DNA of 64,000 nt from an uncultured Bacilli bacterium. GTDB lineage: Bacteria; Bacillota_I; Bacilli_A; RF39; UBA660. The stretch lies in assembly GCA_947625425.1 (NCBI GenBank), contig CANQOH010000001.1, positions 35,368-99,367 of the forward strand, in the 5' to 3' direction. The notes under the pieces were generated by a model, which worked only from the letters and a program-made list of their open reading frames with translations, was not told the DNA's origin and made no database searches. A program made the position numbers and the translations under genes. This document shows positions 25,022-34,653 of the stretch, one piece after another (within the stretch, counting starts at the first letter, position 1; the number at the start of each line of letters is the position of its first letter).

Positions 25022-26023
25022 ATGAGAAAATTTGATCCTGATAAAGAACTTGCACGTGTACAAAATAAAAATCAATCAGTATTTAATGGTAGTAAAATCA
25101 ATAATATGTATGTACCAATATTAGTTATTGCTTGTTCATTACTATGTTTTGTTGGTGTTACTTTTTCAGCTAACTTAGTTGAAGATAATAGAGGTGAATA
25201 TAATGTTAAAATATCAGTTGTTGGAACTGATGGTTATATTTACGATAAAATGGTTAAAGAAGGAGCATTTAGCGATACAATAGATACAGATGGAAGTATG
25301 GGTGAAATGAATTGTACAACTGGAGCTAATTTAAATTTTGATCCAATTACTTCAAAGATTTCAATTCCTTATCTTAATCAAGATACGGTATGTATTATTA
25401 CTTTAACGGAAGGTACTAATAATATCGATATTGATGGTTTAGTAGAAGCTCTAGATGATGATGGACTATCTTATTATTATAAAGGTGATGCAACTACTAA
25501 TTACATTGTGGTAAATGATATGTTATTTAGAATAGTTAGAATTAATGGTGATGGTAGTTTAAGATTAATCCTTGATGATGTTATTCTTTCATCTTCATAT
25601 GGTTCATTTAATGAATATGATGGAAGTAATTTACAAAAAGTATTAAATGATTGGTATAAAGAAAACTTTAATAATCAAAGTTATTTAATTAAATGGGGAT
25701 TCTCTTATTTAAATGATGTTGATTATAATAAAGAAGATTTTAGAAATCCTGAAGGATATTGGTTATTAGATGTTGGAACTTTAGGAGTTAGTGAAGCTTA
25801 TTTAATTAATCAAGATGTAAGTAGTAGTTATTTAAATACACCTAATGGTTTCTTACTTATGAATCCTAATGGAATAGATAATGTATGGGCATTTAAGAAT
25901 AATGAAGTAGTTAGTGTTTCTAAGGATGCTGTATTAAGTGTTCGTCCAGTTATAAATATTAGAACAGATAATATTACTGGTAGTGGAACTAAATATGATC
26001 CATATGTCGTAGAAGAAGATTAA
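25022..26023 (+). CDS. membrane-anchored envelope protein C
   Basis: 333 aa. A charged cytoplasmic segment of ~30 residues precedes one transmembrane helix (VPILVIACSLLCFVGVTFSA) and an extracytoplasmic region with one early cysteine pair (MNCTT and DTVCI). The C-terminal module (NYIVVNDMLFRIVRI, GYWLL, VRPVINI and ITGSGTKYDPYVV) is shared with the protein at 20875. This type of ending is common in uncharacterised Firmicutes surface proteins. gggagtg precedes the ATG. Confidence 0.6.
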   Translation: MRKFDPDKELARVQNKNQSVFNGSKINNMYVPILVIACSLLCFVGVTFSANLVEDNRGEYNVKISVVGTDGYIYDKMVKEGAFSDTIDTDGSMGEMNCTTGANLNFDPITSKISIPYLNQDTVCIITLTEGTNNIDIDGLVEALDDDGLSYYYKGDATTNYIVVNDMLFRIVRINGDGSLRLILDDVILSSSYGSFNEYDGSNLQKVLNDWYKENFNNQSYLIKWGFSYLNDVDYNKEDFRNPEGYWLLDVGTLGVSEAYLINQDVSSSYLNTPNGFLLMNPNGIDNVWAFKNNEVVSVSKDAVLSVRPVINIRTDNITGSGTKYDPYVVEED

Positions 26024-26038
26024 AAATCTTCTTTTTTT
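26013..26038 (+). terminator. intrinsic terminator
   Basis: Stem aagaagatt/aatcttctt with loop aaa, followed by T. It overlaps the stop codon of the envelope protein gene. Confidence 0.8.
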
Positions 26039-26064
26039 ATGTTATAATAAACTTTGTGATGATT

Positions 26065-28602
26065 ATGAAAAGAAATGAAGTAGACAGAAGTAAATTAAGC
26101 CCTGGGATGAAACAATACATGGAGATAAAAGATAATTATCCAGATGAGTTATTATTTTATCGTTTAGGGGATTTTTATGAATTGTTTTTTGAAGATGGTA
26201 TTTTATGTAGTAGAGAGTTAGAACTTACTTTAACAGGTAAAAATGCCGGACTTGATGAACGTGTACCGATGTGTGGAGTTCCTTTTCATAGTGTTAAACC
26301 TTATATTGAAAAATTAGTTAGTAAAGGCTATAAAGTAGCTATTTGTGAGCAATTAGAAGATCCAGCAACAGCTAAAGGAATGGTTAAAAGAGGAGTTGTT
26401 CAAGTAATAAGTAAAGGTACTGTTGTCGATTATGAAATGCTTAAAGAATATGATAATAATTATATTGGTAGTATTTTAAAGATTAATGGAACTTATACAA
26501 TTACTTATAGTGATATTTCAACTGGTTCATTATATATCTTAGATGTACATGAAGATAAAAATAAATTAATTGATACGATATTAAATTTAAATTTAAGAGA
26601 AGTAGTATTTTATGATAATGATGAATTTGAACTTATTGATTTATTACGTAATACATATGGTATAGATGTTAATATATGTAGTAATTATTTAGAAGATAAA
26701 TATGAATATTTATATAAAGATATTAAAGAAATGAGATATATCTTAGGAATTAAACATTTACTTTATTTTTTAGTAGTTAAAGAATTAAAAGAATTAGATC
26801 ATTTAGAAAAAGTAGAAATAGTTAATCCATTGGAATATCTAGAGATGGATGTTCATACCGTAAGAAATTTAGAGTTATTTGAAACATTAAGATTAAAAGA
26901 AAGAACTTATAGTTTAATATGGTTACTAGATAAGACAAAGACTGCAATGGGTAGTAGAATGCTTAAAAGTTGGGTAGGAAGTCCATTAAAAGATAAAGAT
27001 AAAATAAATCATCGTTATGATATGATTAGTAAATTAAGAGAAGAATTTATTTTAAAAGATGAACTTTTAAATGATTTAGATGAAGTTTATGATTTAGAAA
27101 GATTATGTGGTAAGACAGTATGTGGTAATTTAAATGCCCGTGATGTTTTACAAATTAAAAGAAGTTTAAAAGTATTACCTAGTATTTTAGAAAAAGTAAA
27201 TAGTTTAGGCTTTGATTATCACTTTAGTGATGAACATGAATTATATGATTTATTAGATAAAAGTATTTATGAAGATCCACCATTAGGTTTAAAAGAAGGT
27301 TATTTAATTAAAGATGGTTATAATCAAGAATTAGATGAACTTAAAGAGATTCGTAGTGGTGGTAAAGACTTTATTGCTTCTTTAGAAGAACAAGAAAGAG
27401 AAAGAACCGGAATTAAGAATTTAAAAGTAGGTTATACAAAAGTATTTGGTTATTATATTGAAATTAGTAAAGGTCAAGTTAATCAAGTTAAAGATGAATT
27501 TGGTTATGAAAGAAGACAAACTTTAACTAATTGTGAAAGATTTATAAGTCCATTATTAAAAGAAAAAGAGGCTTTAATATTAAATGCCGAAGAGAAGATT
27601 ATTGAATTAGAATATAATTTATTTATGAATATTAAAGAGAAGATTAAAAAAGAAATCTTTACTTTAAAAGATATTGCTAAGAGTATTGCGGAGATTGATG
27701 CTATATGTAGTTTAGCAACTGCTGCTGATTTATATAATTTAGTTCGTCCAGAGATAGTTGATGAACGAGTTATTGAGATTGAAGAAGGACGTCATCCAGT
27801 TGTTGAAAGAGTTAGTAAGAGTGAATATGTAGCTAATGATTGTAAGATGGATAAGAATACTAATACTTTATTAATTACAGGACCTAATATGAGTGGTAAA
27901 TCAACTTTTATGCGTCAGTTAGCAATAATAATTATTATGGCCCAGATGGGTTCTTTTGTGCCAGCTAAGAAAGCTAAATTACCAATGTTTGATAAGATAT
28001 TTACGCGTATTGGGGCTTCTGATGATTTAGTATCAGGAGAATCAACATTTATGGTAGAAATGATGGAAGCCCGTAATGCAATTGCTAATGCAACTAAGGA
28101 TTCATTAATCTTATTTGATGAATTAGGTCGTGGAACAGCAACTTATGATGGAATGAGTTTAGCCCAAGCTATCTTAGAATATGTCAATAATGAAATAGGT
28201 TGTAAGACTTTATTTAGTACCCATTATCATGAACTGACAGCTTTAGAAGAAATTAAAGGAATTAAAAATGTTCATGTTGAAGCTTATTTAAAAGATGGTA
28301 ATGTAACATTCTTACACAAAGTAAGTCCAGGAGCAATTGATAAAAGTTATGGTATTCATGTCGCTAAATTAGCCGGAATGCCAACTAAAGTATTAGAACG
28401 TGCGGAAAGTATTTTAGATTATTATGAAAAACAAGATGAAGGAGTAACTAAACGCAATACCGAACAAGTAGCTTTTGATTTTGATGAACCAGAAGTAAAT
28501 ACTGAAGTGATGGATAAATTAGATGAAATTGATCCATTAAAAGTAACTCCAATGGAAGCAATTAATTTATTATATGAATTAAAGGAGTTATCTAAAAAAT
28601 AA
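26065..28602 (+). CDS. mutS: DNA mismatch repair protein MutS
   Basis: 845 aa. The mismatch-binding domain starts PGMKQYMEIKDNYPDELLFYRLGDFYELF, with the Phe-x-Glu wedge in DFYELFFEDG. The ATPase has Walker A TGPNMSGKST, Walker B LILFDELGRGTATYDG and the STHYHEL signature. It binds mispaired bases and recruits MutL; mutL is not in this window. ATG 26065 is chosen because gtgat lies 5 bases upstream; GTG 26056 and ATG 26059 are in-frame alternatives. It overlaps the next gene via TAATG. Confidence 0.97.
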   Translation: MKRNEVDRSKLSPGMKQYMEIKDNYPDELLFYRLGDFYELFFEDGILCSRELELTLTGKNAGLDERVPMCGVPFHSVKPYIEKLVSKGYKVAICEQLEDPATAKGMVKRGVVQVISKGTVVDYEMLKEYDNNYIGSILKINGTYTITYSDISTGSLYILDVHEDKNKLIDTILNLNLREVVFYDNDEFELIDLLRNTYGIDVNICSNYLEDKYEYLYKDIKEMRYILGIKHLLYFLVVKELKELDHLEKVEIVNPLEYLEMDVHTVRNLELFETLRLKERTYSLIWLLDKTKTAMGSRMLKSWVGSPLKDKDKINHRYDMISKLREEFILKDELLNDLDEVYDLERLCGKTVCGNLNARDVLQIKRSLKVLPSILEKVNSLGFDYHFSDEHELYDLLDKSIYEDPPLGLKEGYLIKDGYNQELDELKEIRSGGKDFIASLEEQERERTGIKNLKVGYTKVFGYYIEISKGQVNQVKDEFGYERRQTLTNCERFISPLLKEKEALILNAEEKIIELEYNLFMNIKEKIKKEIFTLKDIAKSIAEIDAICSLATAADLYNLVRPEIVDERVIEIEEGRHPVVERVSKSEYVANDCKMDKNTNTLLITGPNMSGKSTFMRQLAIIIIMAQMGSFVPAKKAKLPMFDKIFTRIGASDDLVSGESTFMVEMMEARNAIANATKDSLILFDELGRGTATYDGMSLAQAILEYVNNEIGCKTLFSTHYHELTALEEIKGIKNVHVEAYLKDGNVTFLHKVSPGAIDKSYGIHVAKLAGMPTKVLERAESILDYYEKQDEGVTKRNTEQVAFDFDEPEVNTEVMDKLDEIDPLKVTPMEAINLLYELKELSKK

Positions 28603-29126
28603 TGTATCAAGATGATTATTTTTATGGTTTAACAGATATAATGCATTATAATGTCTATGCTATTTTACTTAAAGATAAAATAATTAAAGAAGAAAGAGTA
28701 ATTATTAAAGTTTTTAAGAAAGATAGCGAAGTAGTAGTTATTGAAACTAATAATTTTAAAGATATAGTATTAAAAGATACAAGAAAAGATAAGAATAGTG
28801 ATTTAATGACTTATGACTTAGTTTATCTTCATTCTTTAGAAAGATATTATAGTGATTATGAAATACCAGGAATGATTTATGAATATGTTGAAGGTTTAGG
28901 TAGTTGGTATCGCGTTAAGATAGATGGTTTTAAACCATTAGATAAAGATTTAAAACCATTTTATTTAAAGAAGAAGTTAAGTAGGGAAGACTTAGTTAAG
29001 TATGCTAAGGATGAAGATACTTTAATTAAATTAAATAAGTTTTATGATGTAACTAAAGGTTTAATTAAATTTAGTAAACCAGATAAAGTAAAAGAGTTAC
29101 TGGAAGGAATTGAAAATAGTAATTAA
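28602..29126 (+). CDS. conserved cytoplasmic protein after mutS, unknown
   Basis: 174 aa, hydrophilic, no transmembrane segment. The central DYEIPGMIYEYVEGLGSWYRVKIDGFKPL is the most family-like stretch. No catalytic motif is recognised. The start codon overlaps the mutS stop, so the two are co-translated; mutL would often be expected here. A role in repair can only be guessed from location. Confidence 0.6.
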   Translation: MYQDDYFYGLTDIMHYNVYAILLKDKIIKEERVIIKVFKKDSEVVVIETNNFKDIVLKDTRKDKNSDLMTYDLVYLHSLERYYSDYEIPGMIYEYVEGLGSWYRVKIDGFKPLDKDLKPFYLKKKLSREDLVKYAKDEDTLIKLNKFYDVTKGLIKFSKPDKVKELLEGIENSN

Positions 29127-29172
29127 AAAATAAGAAAAAGTGTGTTATAATGCTTTTTAGAGGTGCACAAGT

Positions 29173-29574
29173 ATGGGGAAAACTAGAAGTGAGTTAAGAG
29201 AAATAGCGATGGTTATTTTATACCAAGCTGATATATTAAAAAATCAAAAGTTAGAATATAATATTGAAAATTTAATAAATGAAAATTTAGAAGTCGATAA
29301 TGAATTTGTGAGAAATTTAGTTTATGGCGTTATTACGCATGAAGAACAAATAGATGAGTTAGCTAACTCACATATGAAAGATTGGACAATTAAAAGAATT
29401 GATAAAACAGGGGCGGCTATTTTAAGAATTGGAATATATGAAATCTTATATGAAGATGATACACCTAATATAGTGGCCATTAATGAAGCAGTTGAACTAG
29501 CTAAAAAATATAGCGATGATAATGTTAGAAAGATTATTAATGCTGTTTTAGATAAGATAAGTAATGAAAACTAG
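29173..29574 (+). CDS. nusB: transcription antitermination factor NusB
   Basis: 133 aa. All-helical NusB fold: REIAMVILYQADIL at the start, FVRNLVYGVI in the middle, and the IDKTGAAILRIGIYEILYEDDTPNIVAINEAVELAKKYS block with FxNAVLDKI at the end. With NusE (S10) it loads on boxA of rRNA operons and supports antitermination. aggtg precedes ATG 29173. A terminator follows directly. Confidence 0.95.
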   Translation: MGKTRSELREIAMVILYQADILKNQKLEYNIENLINENLEVDNEFVRNLVYGVITHEEQIDELANSHMKDWTIKRIDKTGAAILRIGIYEILYEDDTPNIVAINEAVELAKKYSDDNVRKIINAVLDKISNEN

Positions 29575-29593
29575 AGTAATCTAGTTTTTTTCA
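29567..29593 (+). terminator. intrinsic terminator after nusB
   Basis: Stem aaaactaga (29567-29575) and tctagtttt (29580-29588), loop gtaa, T-run. Confidence 0.85.
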
Positions 29594-29618
29594 TTAAAAA
29601 AAGTCTTTTTAAAGACTT
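29594..29618 (-). terminator. terminator of def (minus strand)
   Basis: aagtcttt and aaagactt form a hairpin with a run of A on the plus strand that becomes a U-run in the minus transcript. It overlaps the def stop codon. Confidence 0.7.
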
Positions 29619-30183
29619 ATATTGAACGATATCTATTTTGATTTTTAAAAGGATTTTTAGGATCAATATGATCAGTAAAGAGAATACCATCTAAATGATC
29701 TAATTCATGTTGGAAACCGACAGCTAATTCTTCTCTAACACGTAATTCTTGTTTATTACCTTTTTCATCGTAATATTCGATAGTCATACGAGCGTGTCTA
29801 GGAACAATGCCTTCAACAGGACGATTAACACTTAAGCAACCTTCACCTTCAGCAATATAAACCATTTCTTCACTCATACTCTTAATTTTAGGATTAATAA
29901 CAACATATCTTTTAAATTTACCTTCTTCATATTCATGAACCATAACAAAGATTCTTTTAGGAACACCAATTTGAATATAAGATAAACCCCAACCAGCACG
30001 TAGATCATATTTTTCTCTAGTTTCTTCGATTTGGGACATCTCTAAATAATCCATCATATCATTAATATCTTTTAATTCTTGTTTAGTTAAAGGAAAAGTA
30101 ACTTCTGTACTTTTCTTTCTCAAAGTTTTATCTTTTTCATCTAATATTTTAATATTAGGTAAATCTTTAGGTAGTTTACTCAT
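29617..30183 (-). CDS. def: peptide deformylase
   Basis: 188 aa. The three deformylase motifs are present: GWGLSYIQIG (motif 1, usually GxGLAAxQ), EGCLSV (metal Cys) and QHELDHLDG (HExxH). It removes the formyl group from nascent N-terminal Met. This type II-like protein has the insertion typical of Gram-positive enzymes. ATG 30183 (MSKLPKD) follows ggtgat; longer in-frame starts add a hydrophobic MIKCMTLVIY and are rejected. Single-gene unit with its own terminator. Confidence 0.95.
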   Translation of the reverse strand: MSKLPKDLPNIKILDEKDKTLRKKSTEVTFPLTKQELKDINDMMDYLEMSQIEETREKYDLRAGWGLSYIQIGVPKRIFVMVHEYEEGKFKRYVVINPKIKSMSEEMVYIAEGEGCLSVNRPVEGIVPRHARMTIEYYDEKGNKQELRVREELAVGFQHELDHLDGILFTDHIDPKNPFKNQNRYRSI

Positions 30184-30236
30184 ATATATCACCAACGTCA
30201 TACATTTTATCAAAAATTTAAGAAAAAGACAAATTT

Positions 30237-30260
30237 AAAAAGGATTTATTAATCCTTTTT
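30237..30260 (-). terminator. terminator of the YjcZ-like gene
   Basis: Stem aaaaaggatt/aatccttttt (30237-30246 and 30251-30260) with a 4-base loop at the stop codon of the minus-strand mini-gene. Confidence 0.75.
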
Positions 30261-30432
30261 AGTTATTATTATTCCAATTCCAGCCAGCACCAATGATGAT
30301 GACTAAAAGAATAAATAGAACAATCCATATGGCTGCGCCGATACCACTACCTTGAGTGTATCCAACATAACCACCACATCCTGGAGCGGCATTATAGTTA
30401 CCATAGTAACCATTATTACCATAATAATACAT
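30259..30432 (-). CDS. YjcZ-like tiny transmembrane protein
   Basis: 57 aa. An N-terminus rich in Tyr, Gly and Asn (MYYYGNNGYYGNYN) precedes one helix, IWIVLFILLVIIIGAGW. That helix closely resembles the VLFILLIIxGA helix of the YjcZ/tiny_TM_bacill family of small sporulation-associated proteins. Shine-Dalgarno aaaggagg lies 8 bases before ATG 30432 and a terminator follows, so it is a complete single-gene unit. A longer ORF in another frame over the same bases is a shadow. Function of the family is largely unknown. Confidence 0.75.
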   Translation of the reverse strand: MYYYGNNGYYGNYNAAPGCGGYVGYTQGSGIGAAIWIVLFILLVIIIGAGWNWNNNN

Positions 30433-30564
30433 ACAATAACCTCCTTTATGTATCTAATATAGTTTATTAATTTATGTATAATTTTGACAATAAAAATGTT
30501 TAATTTTTTCAATTAACTTTTTAACTTATATATTATATGTTAAAATTATAATAGGAGTGAAAGT

Positions 30565-31722
30565 ATGAAAAAGATTTTAGCTAATATAAATTATCCATTG
30601 CTTTTATTGATGATTATTTACTCCGCATTTGGTTTATTAATGATTTTTTCTGCTTCAAATGTGACAGCAGTTTTACGTTATGATTATGCCCCTAATCATT
30701 TTTTTGTTAGGCAATTAGTTTGGACAATTTTAGGTTATGTTGTTGGCTTTTTTGTGTTAATTGTGCCAACTAAACTTTATCGTTATGGTAGTAAGATTGC
30801 AATGTATGCAATTATTGCATTACTAGCTTTGATTTTTGCGGCTGGTAAAGTAGCCGGTGGGGCGCAAAGCTGGTATGATTTAGGTAAGTTTAATTTTCAA
30901 CCAATTGAAATTGCGAAGGTTGTTTTAATCGTTTATTTAGCTGTTTACTTTCATAAACTTTCTTCAAGAAAGAAGATTACTTTTTTTGATTTTTTTCATC
31001 CGTTATTTTTGGCGGTTATTGTTTTTATTTTAGTTGCTTTACAACCTGATTTAGGAGGAGCAGCAATTATTGCTATTATTACGGCCTTAATCTTTTTTTC
31101 GATACCATTTGGTAAGAAACAGAAAAGAAATATTTATAAACTTGGTTTTACAGCCATCTTTGTATTAGTTTTGGCTTTATTATTAATGGGTAAAAATATT
31201 TTACAATCTTATCAAGTTAGTCGTATTCTTAATTTTACTAATCCATGTCAAAGATATGCGGAAGATACCGGTTATCAAGTATGTAATGGTTATATTGCTA
31301 TTCATAATGGTGGTTTATCAGGTGTTGGTCTTGGTAATTCAACCCAGAAATTTTTATATTTACCAGAAGCTCATACCGATTTTATCTTTCCAATAATTTG
31401 TGAAGAGTTAGGTTTAATAGTAGGAATTATTGTTGTTATAGGTTATTTTATAATGCTCTTTATCTTACTTAATATTGCTAAAGAAGCAGGGACAATAAGA
31501 GATAGTATTTTAGTATATGGAGTTTTTGTTTATATGTTAGCTCATATCTTAATTAACTTATTAGGAGTTTTAGGTTTAATGCCATTAACAGGTGTTCCAT
31601 TACCATTCTTAAGTTATGGTGGATCTTATAACTTATCTTTATTAATTGCTTTATTTATTGTGCAAAGAGTTAATTATGAAAATAAAGAATATAAATTAAA
31701 GAATAAAATTAAAGCGATGTAA
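30565..31722 (+). CDS. ftsW: SEDS-family peptidoglycan glycosyltransferase FtsW/SpoVE
   Basis: 385 aa with about ten transmembrane helices. SEDS signatures are WYDLGKFNFQPIEIAKV, LQPDLGGA (catalytic Asp region), EAHTDFIFPIICEELG and GLMPLTGVPLPFLSYGGS, the last typical of FtsW/SpoVE/RodA. It polymerises lipid II together with a class B PBP in division or the spore cortex; no PBP partner is in the window. The large loop holds two cysteines (NPCQRYAEDTGYQVCNG). ataggagtg lies before the ATG. Confidence 0.92.
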   Translation: MKKILANINYPLLLLMIIYSAFGLLMIFSASNVTAVLRYDYAPNHFFVRQLVWTILGYVVGFFVLIVPTKLYRYGSKIAMYAIIALLALIFAAGKVAGGAQSWYDLGKFNFQPIEIAKVVLIVYLAVYFHKLSSRKKITFFDFFHPLFLAVIVFILVALQPDLGGAAIIAIITALIFFSIPFGKKQKRNIYKLGFTAIFVLVLALLLMGKNILQSYQVSRILNFTNPCQRYAEDTGYQVCNGYIAIHNGGLSGVGLGNSTQKFLYLPEAHTDFIFPIICEELGLIVGIIVVIGYFIMLFILLNIAKEAGTIRDSILVYGVFVYMLAHILINLLGVLGLMPLTGVPLPFLSYGGSYNLSLLIALFIVQRVNYENKEYKLKNKIKAM

Positions 31723-31750
31723 AAGTATCATTTGATACTTTTTTTATTTT
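31722..31750 (+). terminator. intrinsic terminator after ftsW
   Basis: Stem aaagtatc/gatacttt with loop attt followed by a long T-run. Confidence 0.85.
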
Positions 31751-31817
31751 TTTTAAAAAATAAAAAAGGAAATAGGTGGTGTTATAGAGAATATATAGGG
31801 TAGAAGGAGGAATTTTA

Positions 31818-32582
31818 ATGAAAGAATTTTTAGATGAATATCTAGAGAAAATATTAAATATTATCATTGTAATCTTAGCGATAAGTATTATAGTGATTTT
31901 AGTATTTGATATTAAATTACCGAGAGAAAAAGAAGAGGAGGTGAAAGAAAGTAATGATGTAGCTTTAGTTAATGAAGTAGTTAAAGAAGAAAAGGAAGAA
32001 GTAAAAACAGAAGAAGTTATTAAGTATTATGTTGATATTAAAGGAGCTGTTAAAAAACCAGGAGTTTATGAAGTTAATAAAGGAATGATTATTAATGATG
32101 TGATAAAACTAGCAGGTGGTTTAAAAAGTAATGCTTCAACTAAATATCTTAATTTAAGTAAGCAAGTTTCTAATGAAATGGTAATTAATATTTTTACCAC
32201 TAGTGAAATTAAAGCATTAAATGTAACTAGTGATAAAGAATGTGTTACCACAACACCAGAAATAAATGATTGTTCTTCAGCAACGGTTATTGAAAGTAAT
32301 AGTAATACAAGTAGTAATAACGGAAGTAGTAATGATAATGTAACTTCATCTAGTGAATCGAAGAGTGATACGACCACGCAACCAACGACTAGTAAAGTTA
32401 ATATTAATACGGCTAATTTAAATGAACTAATGGGTATTTCTGGTATTGGGGAAGCAAAAGCTAAAGCGATTATAGAATATCGTAATACTAAAGGTAAATT
32501 TAAGACAATTGAAGATATTAAGAATGTTTCTGGTATAGGAGACGCTTTATACGAAAAAATTAAAAACAGTATTACAGTCTAA
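31818..32582 (+). CDS. comEA: competence DNA receptor ComEA
   Basis: 254 aa. One N-terminal helix (residues ~13-30) anchors it, then an acidic linker, a SLBB domain (YYVDIKGAVKKPGVYEVNKG...VIKLAGGL), a Ser/Asn/Thr-rich linker, and a C-terminal helix-hairpin-helix pair (VNINTANLNELMGISGIGEAKAKAIIEYR, then IKNVSGIGDALYEKIK). ComEA binds double-stranded DNA outside the membrane and passes it to ComEC. agaaggagg precedes the ATG. It stands next to comEC as in other Bacilli. Confidence 0.95.
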   Translation: MKEFLDEYLEKILNIIIVILAISIIVILVFDIKLPREKEEEVKESNDVALVNEVVKEEKEEVKTEEVIKYYVDIKGAVKKPGVYEVNKGMIINDVIKLAGGLKSNASTKYLNLSKQVSNEMVINIFTTSEIKALNVTSDKECVTTTPEINDCSSATVIESNSNTSSNNGSSNDNVTSSSESKSDTTTQPTTSKVNINTANLNELMGISGIGEAKAKAIIEYRNTKGKFKTIEDIKNVSGIGDALYEKIKNSITV

Positions 32583-32601
32583 TAAGTTTTATATCATTTT
32601 A

Positions 32602-34617
32602 TTGATTATCTTAATCTTATATTTTATAATTCTTAATTATGTCTTAGTTCATGAATCAATTTATAAATTAGAGCAAAATGAATTTGTCATGAAAATTAGT
32701 GATTATAAGTTTGATGGTAATAAGTTATCTTTAGATTTAACTGGTAAGGAAGATTTAGTAGCAACATATTATATTGATACTAAAGAGGAATTAGATACTT
32801 TAAAAGAACAAATTAAGTATGGGGTGACAGTTTTGGTCCATGGTGATTTAAAAGAGCCAATAAACAATACAATTCCCTATGCTTTTAATTATAAAAAGTA
32901 TTTAAAGAATAAGAATATATATTATACTTTAGCAGTTCAAGATATAAAGATATTAAAAGAAGAGAATCTCTTTTATAAGTTTAAGAATTGGGTTTTAAAG
33001 CGAATTAATAAAATAGATCAAACGGGATATATGAAAGCATTTATCTTAGGTGATAAGGATATGATATTAGAAGATAATTATCATACATATCAAAAGATAG
33101 GGATTACTCATCTTTTTGCTTTATCAGGAATGCATATTGGTTTATTTAGTGCTATTTTATTAAAGTTATTAAAACGGTTTAAAGATAAAGTTAAGTATTT
33201 AATAGTTATTATAATTTTATTTACTTATGGTTTTTTAGTAGGTTTTCCTTCTTCAATATTAAGATGTATTGTCTTTTTAACGATTAATACGATTAATAAA
33301 TTATTTGATCTTAAAATAAGTTCAATAAAGGTGTTGTTACTTACTATTGCCGTTATTGTTCTTAGTAATTATAAAGTCTTGTTGGATGTAGGATTTATAT
33401 ATTCGATTGTTAGTGTAGGAGGATTACTTTTAAGTAGTAGTTTTATTAAAAGTAATAATAAGTTATTACAAGCTTTAAAACTTAGTTTAGTAGCTTTTTT
33501 ATTTACTTTACCGATATCTTTAAGTAATTTTTATGAAGTAAATATTTTATCTATTATTTATAATTTATTTTATATACCTTATGTAAGTATGATTGTTTAT
33601 CCTTTATCTTTATTAAGTTTTATAATACCAATATTTTATAAATTATTTAATATAGCAATATTAATTATGGAAGGGAGTAGTAATTTATTAAATAAGATTA
33701 CAATAAGTAATATATATTTATCTTTTAATAATTTAGAAATGATTATTTATTATTTTATTTTGTTACTGATAATTAGAAAAAGAAAATATATTTTATTTAG
33801 TTTATTAGTTTTATTAGTTTTAATAGATATATTAATTCCTTATTGTGATAGTAGAGCTTATATATATTTTTTAGATGTTGGACAAGGGGATTCTAGTTTA
33901 ATAATAGGGCCTTATAAAAAAGATATTATAATGATTGATACGGGAGGAGTAGTTAGTTTTAGTAAAGAAGAATGGATGAAGAAAAGTAGCGAATATATGG
34001 TAAGTGATAATGTTATTACTTTAATGAAAGCTTTAGGAATTAAAGACATTGATTTACTTATTTTATCGCATGGAGATGCTGATCATGCTAAAGAAGTAGA
34101 AAATATCTTAAAAGAGATTGATATAGATTGTTTAAAGATAAATGAAGGATATTTAAGTAATTATGAAAAGTTAGCTGTTACGATGATTAAACAATGTAAT
34201 TATGAAACAAAGAAGATGAATTTAAATTATTTAAATTATAAAGATTATGATGATGAAAATGGAAATAGTGTCTTAAGTTATTTAAAGATTTATAAAACTA
34301 AAATTATATCTTTTGGGGATGCGACGATGGAAGCTGAAGAAGACGTAATTAAGAAGTATGATTTAAGGAGGACAGATATTGTTAAATTATCACATCATGG
34401 GAGTAAGACAAGTAGTAGTTATAAGTATTTAGAAGTAGTAGATCCTAAGATAGCAATTATTAGTAGTGGAAGAAATAATCGTTTTAATCATCCATCAAGT
34501 GAAACAATAGATAATTTAAATAAATTACAGATTGATTATTTAAATACCCAACAAGCAGGAACAATAGAATTTATTATTAATAAAAAGGGTTTTAAGAAGA
34601 AAGTTTATGAACCATAA
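32602..34617 (+). CDS. comEC: DNA uptake channel ComEC/Rec2
   Basis: 671 aa from TTG 32602. It has an N-terminal DUF4131-type part, a multipass Competence domain (KAFILGDKDM, HLFALSGMHIGLF, FPSSILRCIVFL) and a C-terminal metallo-beta-lactamase-like domain (FLDVGQGDSSLI, LSHGDADHAKE, LSHHGSKTS). It carries single-stranded DNA across the membrane. The frame has no ATG near the beginning and opens after a stop at 32560-32562; TTG 32602 is the first start codon and lacks a clear ribosome site, so coupling to comEA is likely. Start uncertain by a few residues. Confidence 0.92.
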   Translation: MIILILYFIILNYVLVHESIYKLEQNEFVMKISDYKFDGNKLSLDLTGKEDLVATYYIDTKEELDTLKEQIKYGVTVLVHGDLKEPINNTIPYAFNYKKYLKNKNIYYTLAVQDIKILKEENLFYKFKNWVLKRINKIDQTGYMKAFILGDKDMILEDNYHTYQKIGITHLFALSGMHIGLFSAILLKLLKRFKDKVKYLIVIIILFTYGFLVGFPSSILRCIVFLTINTINKLFDLKISSIKVLLLTIAVIVLSNYKVLLDVGFIYSIVSVGGLLLSSSFIKSNNKLLQALKLSLVAFLFTLPISLSNFYEVNILSIIYNLFYIPYVSMIVYPLSLLSFIIPIFYKLFNIAILIMEGSSNLLNKITISNIYLSFNNLEMIIYYFILLLIIRKRKYILFSLLVLLVLIDILIPYCDSRAYIYFLDVGQGDSSLIIGPYKKDIIMIDTGGVVSFSKEEWMKKSSEYMVSDNVITLMKALGIKDIDLLILSHGDADHAKEVENILKEIDIDCLKINEGYLSNYEKLAVTMIKQCNYETKKMNLNYLNYKDYDDENGNSVLSYLKIYKTKIISFGDATMEAEEDVIKKYDLRRTDIVKLSHHGSKTSSSYKYLEVVDPKIAIISSGRNNRFNHPSSETIDNLNKLQIDYLNTQQAGTIEFIINKKGFKKKVYEP

Positions 34618-34653
34618 GGAACATATTAAGATATTAAACATAAGATATAGTAA

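Noticed and set aside
30303..30512. 69-aa minus-strand ORF
   Set aside because: It overlaps the YjcZ-like gene in a different frame. The 57-aa frame has the ribosome site, terminator and a family-like helix.
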